A stretch of DNA of 60,883 nt. Source: Frankiaceae bacterium. Its GTDB lineage: Bacteria > Actinomycetota > Actinomycetes > Mycobacteriales > SCTD01. Positions 1 to 8,849 of this stretch are shown piece by piece; within the stretch, counting starts at the first letter, position 1, and each line of letters begins with the position of its first letter. Below the pieces are notes generated by a model, which was not told the DNA's origin, did not search any database, and was given only the letters and a program-made list of their open reading frames with translations. The position numbers and the translations under genes are program-made. The stretch covers positions 1 through 60,883 of the forward strand of contig JAENVS010000049.1 in the NCBI GenBank assembly GCA_016650445.1, written 5' to 3'.

Positions 1-174
1 AATCGCTGCGTTGTGCAGGTCGGACTTGATCGCCGACTTCCAGCCCTTCTTGCGCTGGTTCAGGAACGTCGGGATCGCGATCGCAGCGAGGATGCCGATG
101 ATGATGATGACCACCAGGAGCTCGATGAGCGTGAAGCCCTCGTCCTCCTGGCTCTTGCGAATTCGAGCGAGCAT
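1..174 (-). CDS. Type IV prepilin, partial (C-terminal part lies outside the window)
   Basis: Fifty-eight N-terminal codons are visible. A short charged leader of 13 residues (MLARIRKSQEDEG) is followed by the class III cleavage and helix motif FTLIELLVVIIIIGILAAIA, with Glu at +5 of the mature protein, then PTFLNQR. This is the classic N-methylated pilin/pseudopilin start. The family is cleaved and methylated by a PilD peptidase and assembled into a fibre by PilB and PilC. A GGAAGGA ribosome site precedes the ATG. It lies downstream of pilB-pilT-pilC, separated from pilC by a strong hairpin, so it is probably expressed at a different level. Major versus minor pilin cannot be decided without the C-terminus. 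Confidence 0.93.
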   Translation of the reverse strand, partial: MLARIRKSQEDEGFTLIELLVVIIIIGILAAIAIPTFLNQRKKGWKSAIKSDLHNAAI

Positions 175-293
175 GAGGTGTTCCTTCCGAGGAATGGCGA
201 TGATGTGGTGGAGCGGATTTCCGTATGAGTGTCCGGCGGAGCACTGTGAACTTCGGCGCTCCGACACGCGATCTTGAGCCGGGAATGAAAGCG

Positions 294-328
294 ATCAGGA
301 GGGGCCCCCCGCGGGGGCCCCTCCTGAT
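294..328 (-). terminator. Strong hairpin after pilC
   Basis: A perfect 16-bp inverted repeat (294-309 and 313-328) with a 3-nt loop follows the pilC stop codon. On the minus strand only a weak T-rich run (GCTTTC) follows, so termination may be partial. It sits between pilC and the prepilin gene and could lower read-through or act as a processing point. Confidence 0.85.
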
Positions 329-345
329 GTGCCTAGCCGGCTCAG

Positions 346-1569
346 CTACTGGATCAGGTCGAAGATCTTGAAGATGGGCATGTAGAGCGCGACGATCATC
401 GATCCCACCAACGCCCCGAGGAAGGCGATCATGAGGGGCTCGATCAACGCCGTGAGCGACTCGGTCGTCGCCTCGACCTCCTGGTCGTAGAACTCGGCGA
501 TCTTCAGCAGCATCGTGTCCAGCGCACCGGTGTCCTCACCCACGCTCATCATCTGGACGACCATGGGCGGGAAGACGGGGTGCTGCGTGAGCGGCATGCT
601 GAGCGACTCGCCGCTGCGGACGCTCTCCTGCACGGCCATGGTCGCCCGCTCGATGACGATGCTGCCGGTTGTCGTGGAGACGATCTCCAGGCTCTGCAGG
701 ATCGGGACGCCCGACTTCATCATCGTGCCCAGGTTGCGGGCGAAGCGAGCAAGCGCGATCTTCTGGACCAGCGGTCCGAACACCGGCATCTTGAGCTTGA
801 GCGGGTCGACGATGTTGCGCACCTGCTCCTTGCGCTTGATCCGGCGCCACACCTGGACGGCCACGATGAGAAGGATGACGAGGATCGGGCCGCCGGTTCG
901 AAGACCCTCGCTCATCTTGACCAGCACCTGCGTCGGAAGCGGCAGCGTGCCACCGAGGCTGGAGAACAGCTCGGCAAACGTCGGCACGATGAAGATCAGC
1001 ATGATGATGCACATCAGGATGGCCAGCACGAAGACGACGATCGGGTAGGTCATGGCCGCCTTGACCTTGCCCTTGAGCCTGACCTCGGCTTCGTAGTTGT
1101 CCGCGACCTGAAGCATCACCGAGTCGAGGAAGCCACCCACCTCGCCGGCGCGGCACATGTTGACCATGAGCGGCGGGAAGGCATCGGGGTGCTTGGCCAT
1201 CGCGGACGAGAGCGAGTTGCCCGTCTCGATGTCGTTGCGGCACTCCCGCAGGACGCGGGCGAGCTCCTTGTTCTCCGTCTGCTCGGTCAGGATGTTGAGC
1301 GCACGCAGCAGCGAGAGCCCGGCGTTGACCATCGTCGCGAACTGGCGGGCGAAAACCGCGAGGTCCTTGAGCTTGATCTTCGGCTTACCGAAGCCGGGGA
1401 TCTTGAGCTCTTTCGACAGCCCGGAGTTGGCCTCGTTGATGCTGAGCGGTGAGTAGCCCATCGCCTTGAGCTTGTTGGCCACCTGGGTCGGCGACTCGGC
1501 GTCGAGCTTGCCCGTCGCCACCTTGCCGGCGCGGTCGCGGACCTTGTACTCGAACGTCGCAATTGGCAT
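346..1569 (-). CDS. pilC: Type IV pilus inner-membrane platform protein PilC
   Basis: The 407-residue protein has the GspF/PilC family architecture: a short N-terminal region, a first T2SSF domain (about residues 70-190), a membrane segment near 172-198, a second membrane segment near 220-240, a second T2SSF domain (about 270-390) and a C-terminal membrane helix. The repeated motifs FARQFATMVNAGLSLLRAL and FARNLGTMMKSGVPILQSL mark the two domains. PilC is the platform on which PilB and PilT act to extrude or retract the pilin fibre. It begins 11 bp downstream of pilT, so it is in the same transcription unit. Length is normal. Confidence 0.96.
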   Translation of the reverse strand: MPIATFEYKVRDRAGKVATGKLDAESPTQVANKLKAMGYSPLSINEANSGLSKELKIPGFGKPKIKLKDLAVFARQFATMVNAGLSLLRALNILTEQTENKELARVLRECRNDIETGNSLSSAMAKHPDAFPPLMVNMCRAGEVGGFLDSVMLQVADNYEAEVRLKGKVKAAMTYPIVVFVLAILMCIIMLIFIVPTFAELFSSLGGTLPLPTQVLVKMSEGLRTGGPILVILLIVAVQVWRRIKRKEQVRNIVDPLKLKMPVFGPLVQKIALARFARNLGTMMKSGVPILQSLEIVSTTTGSIVIERATMAVQESVRSGESLSMPLTQHPVFPPMVVQMMSVGEDTGALDTMLLKIAEFYDQEVEATTESLTALIEPLMIAFLGALVGSMIVALYMPIFKIFDLIQ

Positions 1570-1580
1570 GACTCAGTCCC

Positions 1581-3014
1581 CTACGCCCGGCCGCAAAGCC
1601 GCTGGAAGTCCTCGACGTGGTGGCACTTCTCGAGTGCCGCGTCGTACGTGATCGTGCCCTTCTTCACCAGCTCTGCGAGGTGCTGGTCCATCGTCGCCAT
1701 TCCGAACTTCGCCCCGGCCTGCATGGCCGAGTAGATCTGGTGGGTCTTGCCCTCGCGGATGAGGTTGCGAATGGCGGGGGTCGCGACGAGGATCTCTGTC
1801 GCCACGACGCGTCCCTTCCCGTCCGCCGTCCGCAGCAGCTGCTGGCAGACGACACCCTGCAGCGCCCCCGCGAGCTGCACCCGCACCTGCTGCTGCTGGT
1901 GCGGCGGGAAGACGTCGATCACACGGTCGATCGTCTGCGCGGCATCCTGGGTGTGCAGCGTGGCCATGACCAGGTGCCCGGTCTCTGCCGCGGTCAGGGC
2001 GATCTCGATCGTCTCGAGATCGCGCATCTCACCGACCAGGATGATGTCGGGGTCCTGACGCAGCACGTGCTTGAGGGCGTTCTTGAACGACCAGGTGTCC
2101 TCGCCGACCTCGCGCTGGTTGACCAGGCAGCCCTTGTGCTGGTGGAGGAACTCGATCGGGTCCTCGACCGTCATGATGTGCTCACGGCGGTTGCGGTTCG
2201 CCATGTCGACGACCGCGGCCAGGGTGGTGGACTTGCCCGAGCCGGTCGGGCCGGTGACGAGGACGAAACCTCGGGGCAGCATGGCGAAGTTCCCGACGGT
2301 CGGCGGTACGCCGAGGTCCTCGAGCGCCTTGATCTCGAACGGGATCAGGCGAAAGGCCGCACCGAGGGCGTCGCGCTGCTTGTAGATGTTGACGCGGAAC
2401 CGCGCTCGGCCCGGCAGCGCGTAGGCGAAGTCGAGCTCGAGGTTCTCCTCGAACTTCTCGCGCTGCTTCTGCGTGAGGATGGCGTAGAGCGTCTTCTGGA
2501 TGACCGGCGGCGTGAGGACGGGGTAGTCCTCCAGCGGCGTCAGGTGTCCGTTCAGCCGGACGGTCGGATGCGCCCCCACCGTCAGGTGCAGGTCGGAGCA
2601 GTTCTGGTCGAGCACGTGGACAAGCAGGTCGGCGAGGAAGTTGGAGTCCACCGACGTGCTCTCGGCACCCACGCGGACCGCCAACGGCTCCTGTGTCTGA
2701 GCAGGCGGCAGGCTCTGGGTCGGAACCTGCACCGGCGGCGGGGTCGGGACCTGCACCGGCGGCGGGGTCGGCGCCGGCGCAAGGGTGCTGGGCGCAGGAG
2801 GCGCAGGTGCGACGGCCAGGACGGCGGGAGCGGGCTCCGGGGGCGCCGCCGCAGCGGGAGCGAAGCTCACGGAGGCCTCGGTGGACAGCTGCATCGGCGT
2901 CTCGGTCTGCATCGCCGGGGCCGGCGTCCAGCTCGGCTCCAGCGGCGATACCGGGGAGCCGGGCGCACCGTAGTACCCATCGAGCCCTGCAGGCGTCGGT
3001 GTCTGCTCGTCCAC
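1581..3014 (-). CDS. pilT: Pilus retraction ATPase PilT with a Pro/Ala-rich N-terminal extension
   Basis: A GTG start at 3014, behind GAGAAGGGA, gives 477 residues; a longer frame upstream is less likely. Residues 1-110 are a low-complexity Ala/Pro region with repeats of TPPPVQVP. The PilT core starts near 125, with Walker A GPTGSGKSTT at about 255-264, Walker B (PDIILVGEMRD), His box (LVMATLHTQDAAQT) and the PilT signature AIRNLIREGKTHQI. PilT hexamers retract type IV pili. Most PilT proteins are about 350 residues and lack this extension, which could tether the ATPase to a partner. It lies between pilB and pilC. Confidence 0.95.
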   Translation of the reverse strand: MDEQTPTPAGLDGYYGAPGSPVSPLEPSWTPAPAMQTETPMQLSTEASVSFAPAAAAPPEPAPAVLAVAPAPPAPSTLAPAPTPPPVQVPTPPPVQVPTQSLPPAQTQEPLAVRVGAESTSVDSNFLADLLVHVLDQNCSDLHLTVGAHPTVRLNGHLTPLEDYPVLTPPVIQKTLYAILTQKQREKFEENLELDFAYALPGRARFRVNIYKQRDALGAAFRLIPFEIKALEDLGVPPTVGNFAMLPRGFVLVTGPTGSGKSTTLAAVVDMANRNRREHIMTVEDPIEFLHQHKGCLVNQREVGEDTWSFKNALKHVLRQDPDIILVGEMRDLETIEIALTAAETGHLVMATLHTQDAAQTIDRVIDVFPPHQQQQVRVQLAGALQGVVCQQLLRTADGKGRVVATEILVATPAIRNLIREGKTHQIYSAMQAGAKFGMATMDQHLAELVKKGTITYDAALEKCHHVEDFQRLCGRA

Positions 3015-3118
3015 GTGCGTCCCTTCTCGGGGCCGGGCACACACCCCGGCTCTCCAGGCAGGCATCGGCCGTCCGGAGCAACGGCTTGAGCCCTCCGAGC
3101 GAGCGAACAGCCCACGCG

Positions 3119-4786
3119 TCAGACGACGACGCGCAGGATCTCCTCGATCGAGGTGTGGCCGGCCCTGACCTTTCTCAGGCCGTCGTCACGCAGCGTGATC
3201 ATCCCCTGCTCGCGGGCCACGTTGCCGATCGTCAGCGCAGACGCGTGCTCGACCGCCAGCCGCTCGATGTCCTCGCTCACCGCCATGACCTCGTGCAGCG
3301 CCAGGCGGCCCTTGTAGCCGGTCTTGGAGCACGCGCTGCAGCCGATCGGGCGGTAGAGCGTCGGCATGGGCTCGTCCGGGGAGAACGGGAAGCGGTTCTC
3401 GACCATCATCTCCCTGGTGGGGACGTAGGCCTCCTTGCACTTGCCGCAGAGCTTGCGCGCCAGCCGCTGGGCAAGCACGCAGTCCAGCGCGGAGCCCACG
3501 AGGAACGGCTCGATGCCCATCTCCGTCAAGCGGGTGATCGCGGACGGCGCGTCGTTGGTGTGCAGCGTCGACAGGACGAGGTGTCCCGTGAGCGCGGCCT
3601 CGATGGCGATCTGGGCAGTCTCGTGGTCGCGGATCTCGCCCAGGAGCACGATGTCGGGGTCGGAGCGCAGGATCGACCTGAGGGCCGCGGCAAAGGTGAG
3701 CCCCGCCTTGGCGTTGGTCTGGACCTGGTTGATCCCCGGCAGGCGGTACTCCACCGGGTCCTCGACGGTGATGACGTTGACCTCGGGCTTGCTGACGATG
3801 TTCAGCGTGGCGTAGAGGGTGGTGGACTTCCCGGAGCCGGTCGGTCCGGTGACCAGGATCATCCCGTAGGGCTTGGTGAACGAGCGCGCGTAGACCTCGT
3901 AGTTGGCGTCCCCGAACCCGAGGTCCGACAGCTTCAGCATCGCGGTGGAGTTGTCCAGGATGCGCATGACGACCTTCTCGCCCCACACCGTCGGGAGCGT
4001 TGCGACGCGCAAGTCGATCTTCTTGCCGTTCGTGCTCACCGACATGCGGCCGTCCTGCGGGATGCGGCGCTCGGCGATGTTGATGTCGGACATGATCTTC
4101 AGACGGCTGATCACGCCGGACTGAATCGTCTTCGGCGAGCGCATGATCTCGTGCAGGACGCCGTCGATACGGAACCGGACGCGCAGGTCACGCTCGGTGG
4201 GCTCGATGTGGATGTCGGACGCTCTGTCCTGAATTGCCTGGGTGATGAGCAGGTTGACGAACTTGACGATCGGGGCGTCTTCGACGATCTCCTTGACGTT
4301 GGTCAGGTCGTCGAGGTCGTCGGTGCCGGCGTCCATCGCCATCGTGAGGTCGTCGAGCTCTGCCTCGCCGCGGTGGTAGCGGTTGATCGCCGCGATGACA
4401 TCCGACTTGGTCGCCACGACCGGCTTGACCTCGAGGCCGGTCATCGAGCGGATGTCGTCGACCGCGAAGACGTTCGCCGGGTCGGCCATGGCCACGACGA
4501 GCCGGCCGTCCTCGTAGCCGATGGGGAGCGCGTTGTGGCGACGGCAGACCATGTCCGGGACACGGGTGACGGCCGACCCGTCGACCGGGTAGTCGGAGAG
4601 GTCGACGAACTTCAGCCCGATCTGCGTGGCCAGCGCAGCGACGAGCTGTCCCTCGGTCAGCACTCCGAGGTCGACCAGAACCCGACCGAGGCTGCGGCCG
4701 AGTCGCCGCTGCTCCTCCACCGCGCCCGCCAGTTGCTCAGGCGTCACGTGGCCACCCTCGAGCAGGATGTCTCCGAGCTGCTTCAT
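3119..4786 (-). CDS. pilB: Pilus extension ATPase PilB with MshEN-type N-terminus
   Basis: The ATG at 4786 is chosen because its ATGA overlaps the stop of the upstream ligase gene; this gives 555 residues. Residues 1-60 hold two tandem MshEN-like motifs (QLGDILLEGGHVTPEQLAGA and SLGRVLVDLGVLTEGQLVAA). The Arg before LG that helps bind c-di-GMP in MshE proteins is Gln and Ser here, so nucleotide binding is uncertain. Walker A GPTGSGKSTTL lies at about 314-324. Walker B (DPDIVLLGEIRD) and a C-terminal zinc tetracysteine (CGKC and CSAC) follow. PilB powers pilin assembly at the PilC platform. Length is typical. Confidence 0.96.
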   Translation of the reverse strand: MKQLGDILLEGGHVTPEQLAGAVEEQRRLGRSLGRVLVDLGVLTEGQLVAALATQIGLKFVDLSDYPVDGSAVTRVPDMVCRRHNALPIGYEDGRLVVAMADPANVFAVDDIRSMTGLEVKPVVATKSDVIAAINRYHRGEAELDDLTMAMDAGTDDLDDLTNVKEIVEDAPIVKFVNLLITQAIQDRASDIHIEPTERDLRVRFRIDGVLHEIMRSPKTIQSGVISRLKIMSDINIAERRIPQDGRMSVSTNGKKIDLRVATLPTVWGEKVVMRILDNSTAMLKLSDLGFGDANYEVYARSFTKPYGMILVTGPTGSGKSTTLYATLNIVSKPEVNVITVEDPVEYRLPGINQVQTNAKAGLTFAAALRSILRSDPDIVLLGEIRDHETAQIAIEAALTGHLVLSTLHTNDAPSAITRLTEMGIEPFLVGSALDCVLAQRLARKLCGKCKEAYVPTREMMVENRFPFSPDEPMPTLYRPIGCSACSKTGYKGRLALHEVMAVSEDIERLAVEHASALTIGNVAREQGMITLRDDGLRKVRAGHTSIEEILRVVV

Positions 4787-6747
4787 CGCGTTGCACGCTC
4801 CCATGCCATCGAGCCCTGCCGGCTCCAAGCTTCACACTCGTCCGCGCGTGGCGCCGCCATGCCGCTGTCCGCGAGCAGCCGCCCGGACACGCTGGCGCCG
4901 GCCGGGAACCGGTTCGTCGCACAGCGGGACCCGAGGGAGGCCGCTCCCCCGATGTCCTGACTCGCGCTCACGAGCCGAGCGAGCTGCGCAAGCAGCGCAG
5001 GCTCGGCAGAGAACCGCGACCACGCCTCGAAGGCCAACAGGTCCACCGCGAGCGCGGGGTCGCCCGCAGCAGCGATCTCGCGCGCGAGCGGGATCAGGTG
5101 CTCGGGAGCCAGCCGACGACTGCGCTCGGCCAGGCGCTGGGCAGCGGCAAGTGCTCGAGCGTGATCGCCCAGCCGCATCAGGACGGCGATCCGGTCGGCC
5201 TGGACGTTGCCGTCGAAGACGGCCAGGTCAGCCGTCTCGGCGAGTGCGGTGCGGAGGGCCGACTCCTGGTCGGTGGCCGTGTCCGCGACGGCGAGCGCAT
5301 GCAGCCGGCCGACCGCCGCGCGGGCGTCCCGGACTCCGGGGAACGGCCCGTCTTGGGTCGCGCTGATGCTCCGCGTGCCGGCACGCACGTGCGCGTAGCT
5401 GGATGCCACATACGTCGCAAAGGCGGCGACCAGCACCAGGACCGCCACCCAGCCGATTGCCGCCCGTCGCGTCTCGGCGGGCCCGGGCTCAATTCCGGCC
5501 AGCGACACGCCGATCAGCAGCCCGAGTGTGCCCAGGAGTGCCGGGAAGGCCAGGCCGATGTCGAGCAGGCTGTGCGCGAGCAGACCGCCGGCAGCGACGG
5601 CAGCCGCGATCCGCACCCCAGGGACCGACTCCGGGGCCAGCAGACTGCGCGAGACGACTCGCAGACATGCGCCGGCTGCCAGCAGGTAGAACGCCAGCAG
5701 GGGCAACCCCAGCAGCAGCCCGCCTTCGGCGAGTGCCCCTAGTGGCTCGTTGTGCGCGAGCGTGGCACGCTCCGCGCCGGCCGGGCTGTGCAGCCGACCG
5801 TAGGCGAAGTACGACCCGGAACCGCCGCCGACCACGGGGTTCGCGGTGAACTCGCTCCAGCCGGCCCGCCAGTAGTCCACGCGGACGCTGGTCGTCGACG
5901 ACACCGTCTGGCCGGCAGCCGACTTGCCGGCGGCAGAGGACTCGCCCCGCCCGTCCGGGAAGAACACCGAGCTGGTGAGAAGTGCGTAGACCGCCCCGGT
6001 GATGACGACGAGCAGCCCGAGACGCATCACCGCTCGACGAGCTCCGGACCGGACCGCGATCGCACCCAGCAGCAGGCTCCCGCCGGCCGCAAGCAGGATC
6101 GCACCGCGGCTGCCGGAGAACCAGACGCCACAGGCGCAGAACGGGGCGACGAGAAACCCGAGTCGGGCGACGTCGCGGCGTGCGAGCAGCGCCGTACCGA
6201 CGGCGAGCAGTACGCCGCACAGCATCGCGCTGCCGAACGGGTTCGCGGAGTAGAACTGCCCGATCATCGGGTGAGACGTGTCCTCGTGGCCCCACCACGG
6301 CAGCCATGCCTGCGCGAACTCGAAGATGCCCATCGCCAGCACGGCGGCGACGAGCGCCAGCTGTCGCGCGGCCGAGCGCGCGAACGCTGCCGTACCGAGC
6401 GCGAGCAGACCCACGTACGACCAGCGCGACAGGCTGATCACGCCTGCATCGCCGTACGGGCTGACGACTGCCACCGCGAGCGCGGCCACCGCTGGCGCGA
6501 GGAGGATCAGCGCAACCGCCGGCCGGACGTGCCGCCACGGGCGCACGACCAGCACACCCGGAAGAGCGGCCGCGATGGCCACGGGCAGCACTGTGGCACC
6601 CCAGGCGCGCGGAAGCACCCACCCGACGAGCACCAGCAGCCACGAGACGGCCGCAGACCACTCGGCGACCGAGCGTGCATCGACTGCCGGCCGGATCTCG
6701 ATGGCCTCGGACGGCGCGTCAACTACGCCGACCACAGCAGCCATCAT
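4783..6747 (-). CDS. O-antigen ligase/Wzy-family polytopic membrane protein
   Basis: The 654-residue protein has about ten to twelve hydrophobic segments. A Wzy_C-type periplasmic loop contains NPVVGGGSGSYFAYGR and AHNEPLGALAEGG, the conserved region of O-antigen ligase and polymerase families. The C-terminal 200 residues are Ala-rich helices with a tetratricopeptide look. Family members transfer or polymerise glycans, and some (PglL/PilO-like) glycosylate pilins. Its place between the GTPase module and pilB, with an ATGA overlap into pilB, suggests but does not prove a role in pilin glycosylation. Other options are cell-wall polysaccharide ligation or a purely structural pilus role. Confidence 0.82.
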   Translation of the reverse strand: MMAAVVGVVDAPSEAIEIRPAVDARSVAEWSAAVSWLLVLVGWVLPRAWGATVLPVAIAAALPGVLVVRPWRHVRPAVALILLAPAVAALAVAVVSPYGDAGVISLSRWSYVGLLALGTAAFARSAARQLALVAAVLAMGIFEFAQAWLPWWGHEDTSHPMIGQFYSANPFGSAMLCGVLLAVGTALLARRDVARLGFLVAPFCACGVWFSGSRGAILLAAGGSLLLGAIAVRSGARRAVMRLGLLVVITGAVYALLTSSVFFPDGRGESSAAGKSAAGQTVSSTTSVRVDYWRAGWSEFTANPVVGGGSGSYFAYGRLHSPAGAERATLAHNEPLGALAEGGLLLGLPLLAFYLLAAGACLRVVSRSLLAPESVPGVRIAAAVAAGGLLAHSLLDIGLAFPALLGTLGLLIGVSLAGIEPGPAETRRAAIGWVAVLVLVAAFATYVASSYAHVRAGTRSISATQDGPFPGVRDARAAVGRLHALAVADTATDQESALRTALAETADLAVFDGNVQADRIAVLMRLGDHARALAAAQRLAERSRRLAPEHLIPLAREIAAAGDPALAVDLLAFEAWSRFSAEPALLAQLARLVSASQDIGGAASLGSRCATNRFPAGASVSGRLLADSGMAAPRADECEAWSRQGSMAWERATR

Positions 6748-6771
6748 GCCCCGAGCATCGGCGCATTCGGG

Positions 6772-7098
6772 CTAGGGCTTGACCCCGTCACGCCGCGTCA
6801 GCACCTGGGCGATCTCGTCCAGCGCCCGCGCCTGGGTGGCATCCAGCGAGGCGCTCGACCCGTCCCGGAAGGTGAGCTCTACGCGCGGTCCCCTGACCAC
6901 CTCTGGCGCGGGCTCGGGAACAGCGGACGTGGGCGGCTGGAGCTCCGGGAACGACCAGTCCAGCGGGGGCGGCTCAGGCGTGTACGCCGGTTCAGGCGTG
7001 TACGCGGGTGCCGGTGCGTACGTCGACGGCGCTGCCGGGATCGAGGTCACGGCCGGACCGAGGGCATGACGCCCCCGGGACCGCCGCCAGAAGGCCAT
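6772..7098 (-). CDS. Small Pro-rich hypothetical protein
   Basis: A 108-residue protein not assigned to a family. It starts MAFWRRSRGR, has repeats of AYTPEP at about 30-45, a Pro-rich middle, and a C-terminal segment (VELTFRDGSSASLDATQ) that looks like two strands and a helix. No signal peptide or membrane helix is seen. The ATG shares one base with the TGA of the upstream GTPase gene (TGATG), so translation is coupled and the product probably works with the GTPase/pilus module. Confidence 0.75.
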   Translation of the reverse strand: MAFWRRSRGRHALGPAVTSIPAAPSTYAPAPAYTPEPAYTPEPPPLDWSFPELQPPTSAVPEPAPEVVRGPRVELTFRDGSSASLDATQARALDEIAQVLTRRDGVKP

Positions 7099-7682
7099 CA
7101 GGCGCGGGCAGGCTCAGCCGCGTCGAGCTGGTCGACCACGGAGTAGAGGAGCGCGAGCAGCACAGCCTTCACCGACTCGCGGTCGGTCGCGTCGCACGGA
7201 ACGACCGGGATCTCGTCACCGAGCTCGAGCGCGGTGCGCACGTTCGTCTCGTCCGACTGGTCGATCCCCGCGGACCGGTTGAGCGCGACCACGAACGGCA
7301 CGCGAGCCATCTTCCGGAACGCAGCGAGGATGCCCACGGCCTCCTCCAGCGAGTCCGGGCGCGAGCTGTCGACGAGCAGGATGTAGCCGAGCATCCCCTC
7401 ACCGAGGATCTCCCACATGAAGTCGAAGCGGTCCTGACCCGGCGTACCGAACAGGTAGAGCACCAGGTCGCGGTCGATCGTGATGCGGCCGAAGTCCATC
7501 GCGACCGTCGTCTCCGCCTTGCGGGACTTGGTGTTGTCGGTGATGTCCTTCTCGGTCGACAGGACCGTGATCTCGCTGATCGTGCGGATGAGCGTCGTCT
7601 TCCCGGCCGAGAACGGACCGGTCACGACGATCTTGACCGCCGTACCCCCGTGCTTGCGACGGTTACGCGAAGGCGTGCTCAT
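7098..7682 (-). CDS. MglA/CvnD-like small GTPase
   Basis: The 194-residue protein is a Ras-like GTPase of the bacterial MglA/CvnD type: P-loop GPFSAGKT at 22-29, a Thr-containing switch I region (KAETTVAMDFG), switch II FGTPGQDRFDF at about 78-88, and a G4-like NRSA at 135-138. In Streptomyces conservons such GTPases pair with roadblock proteins; in Myxococcus MglA sets polarity of type IV pili. Here the roadblock gene lies two genes upstream and pilB lies downstream, so control of pilus placement or activity is a reasonable inference. The ATG directly follows the TAG of the DUF4388 gene. Confidence 0.92.
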   Translation of the reverse strand: MSTPSRNRRKHGGTAVKIVVTGPFSAGKTTLIRTISEITVLSTEKDITDNTKSRKAETTVAMDFGRITIDRDLVLYLFGTPGQDRFDFMWEILGEGMLGYILLVDSSRPDSLEEAVGILAAFRKMARVPFVVALNRSAGIDQSDETNVRTALELGDEIPVVPCDATDRESVKAVLLALLYSVVDQLDAAEPARA

Positions 7683-8798
7683 CTACAACCCCCTCACGCC
7701 GGCGATGAGACGCAGCAGCAGGCTCTTGTTCACGCTCGGGTCCCGTTCGATGTACGGCGAGGCGGCCGGAGCTGTCTCCGCGGAGGGCTGCCTTGCGGTG
7801 GCGCCATGCACCTCGCCGACAGCCGAGGAGGCGGCTGCCGCGACCGTAGCCGCGGGTCGCTGTGCAGCGGTGGAGGCACGCGCATACGACGGTGCCGGCG
7901 GCTCCGCGTGCTCCGGCTGGCGCGGCGGCGTGAACGGCTCCGGGCGCTCCGGGATGACCGGTGCGCGGGAGGCGGCGGCAGCGGCAGCGGGGGCGCGCGG
8001 CGCAGGCGGGGTCGACGGCGGTGGCGCGGCGACGACCGGCAGGCCCTCGAGCGCGCCCAGCAGCTCCTGGCGGCGGGCGACGTCGCCGGACGACTCCCCT
8101 GTCGTGAGCAGTCCGCGGTCGACGAGCCCGGCGATGGCGGAGACGACGACGTACTCGCCGCGGCCGGACAGCATGACGATGTCGGCAACGGTGCGGCGAC
8201 CATCCACGAGCGACAGCAACGACCACTCGTCGCGGGTCAGGACGGGTTCAGCCGGCGGAGTGGCGGCCAGCGAGATCACGTCTTCGGCGGCCGGCATGTC
8301 TGCTTCGGCCCAGGTCTGCATGCGGCGCTGACCCTCGGCGACCACGTCCTCGACGGCGACGGTCGCGCCCAGGTCGTCGGGGTCCGCCTCGTCGACGACG
8401 AAGGCGAACTCCCCGTCCGGCCAGCGCAGCAGCTCGAAGACGGCGTCGGAGGCCTGCTCGGCGGCGAGAGCGCGGCCGAACTCCTCGGACAGCGAGCCCG
8501 ACTCGGCCAGGGCGCGGGCGAGGCCGCAGGAAGGGTCGGCCTGGACGCGCGACACGGCCTCGGCGAGCGCCTTGTCGTCCACGACGCCCGCACCGACGAT
8601 CCGGCGACCGAGCGCCTGCCGGCGTACATCGGCACGTGCGCCCGTCACGGCACCGTCGCGCACGTGCACGACGCCGTGAGCATCATCGCCACCGTCGGCG
8701 GTTCGGCGCAGGTGCAGCGTCCCCGTCTTCTTCGTGTAGCTCAGGAGCTGGAAGATGTCGGGGAGGCTGAACGCGTCGAGCGTTCCTTCGAGCCTCAT
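7683..8798 (-). CDS. DUF4388 (PATAN-type) protein with long Ala/Pro linker
   Basis: The 371-residue protein opens with the DUF4388 signature LEGTLDAFSLPDIFQLL followed by KTGTLHLRR (residues 3-33). This domain is common in bacterial signalling proteins of gliding and pilus systems. About residues 150-235 form a second helical part resembling a winged-helix (VDGRRTVADIVMLSGRGEY). The last 130 residues are a low-complexity Ala/Pro linker ending in a conserved-looking tail. It lies between the roadblock and GTPase genes, as expected for a regulator or effector of the GTPase. No catalytic motif is seen. Confidence 0.85.
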   Translation of the reverse strand: MRLEGTLDAFSLPDIFQLLSYTKKTGTLHLRRTADGGDDAHGVVHVRDGAVTGARADVRRQALGRRIVGAGVVDDKALAEAVSRVQADPSCGLARALAESGSLSEEFGRALAAEQASDAVFELLRWPDGEFAFVVDEADPDDLGATVAVEDVVAEGQRRMQTWAEADMPAAEDVISLAATPPAEPVLTRDEWSLLSLVDGRRTVADIVMLSGRGEYVVVSAIAGLVDRGLLTTGESSGDVARRQELLGALEGLPVVAAPPPSTPPAPRAPAAAAAASRAPVIPERPEPFTPPRQPEHAEPPAPSYARASTAAQRPAATVAAAASSAVGEVHGATARQPSAETAPAASPYIERDPSVNKSLLLRLIAGVRGL

Positions 8799-8849
8799 GG
8801 AAGTCCGTTCGGGCCGGCGGCGGTCAGGGGGGCTGTCGAGCGGGACGAA

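Noticed and set aside
2693..4960. Open frame of about 755 codons on the plus strand
   Set aside because: It lies antisense to pilT and pilB, whose motifs are unmistakable; its protein is low-complexity with frequent Arg, Asp and Val, typical of GC-rich shadow frames.
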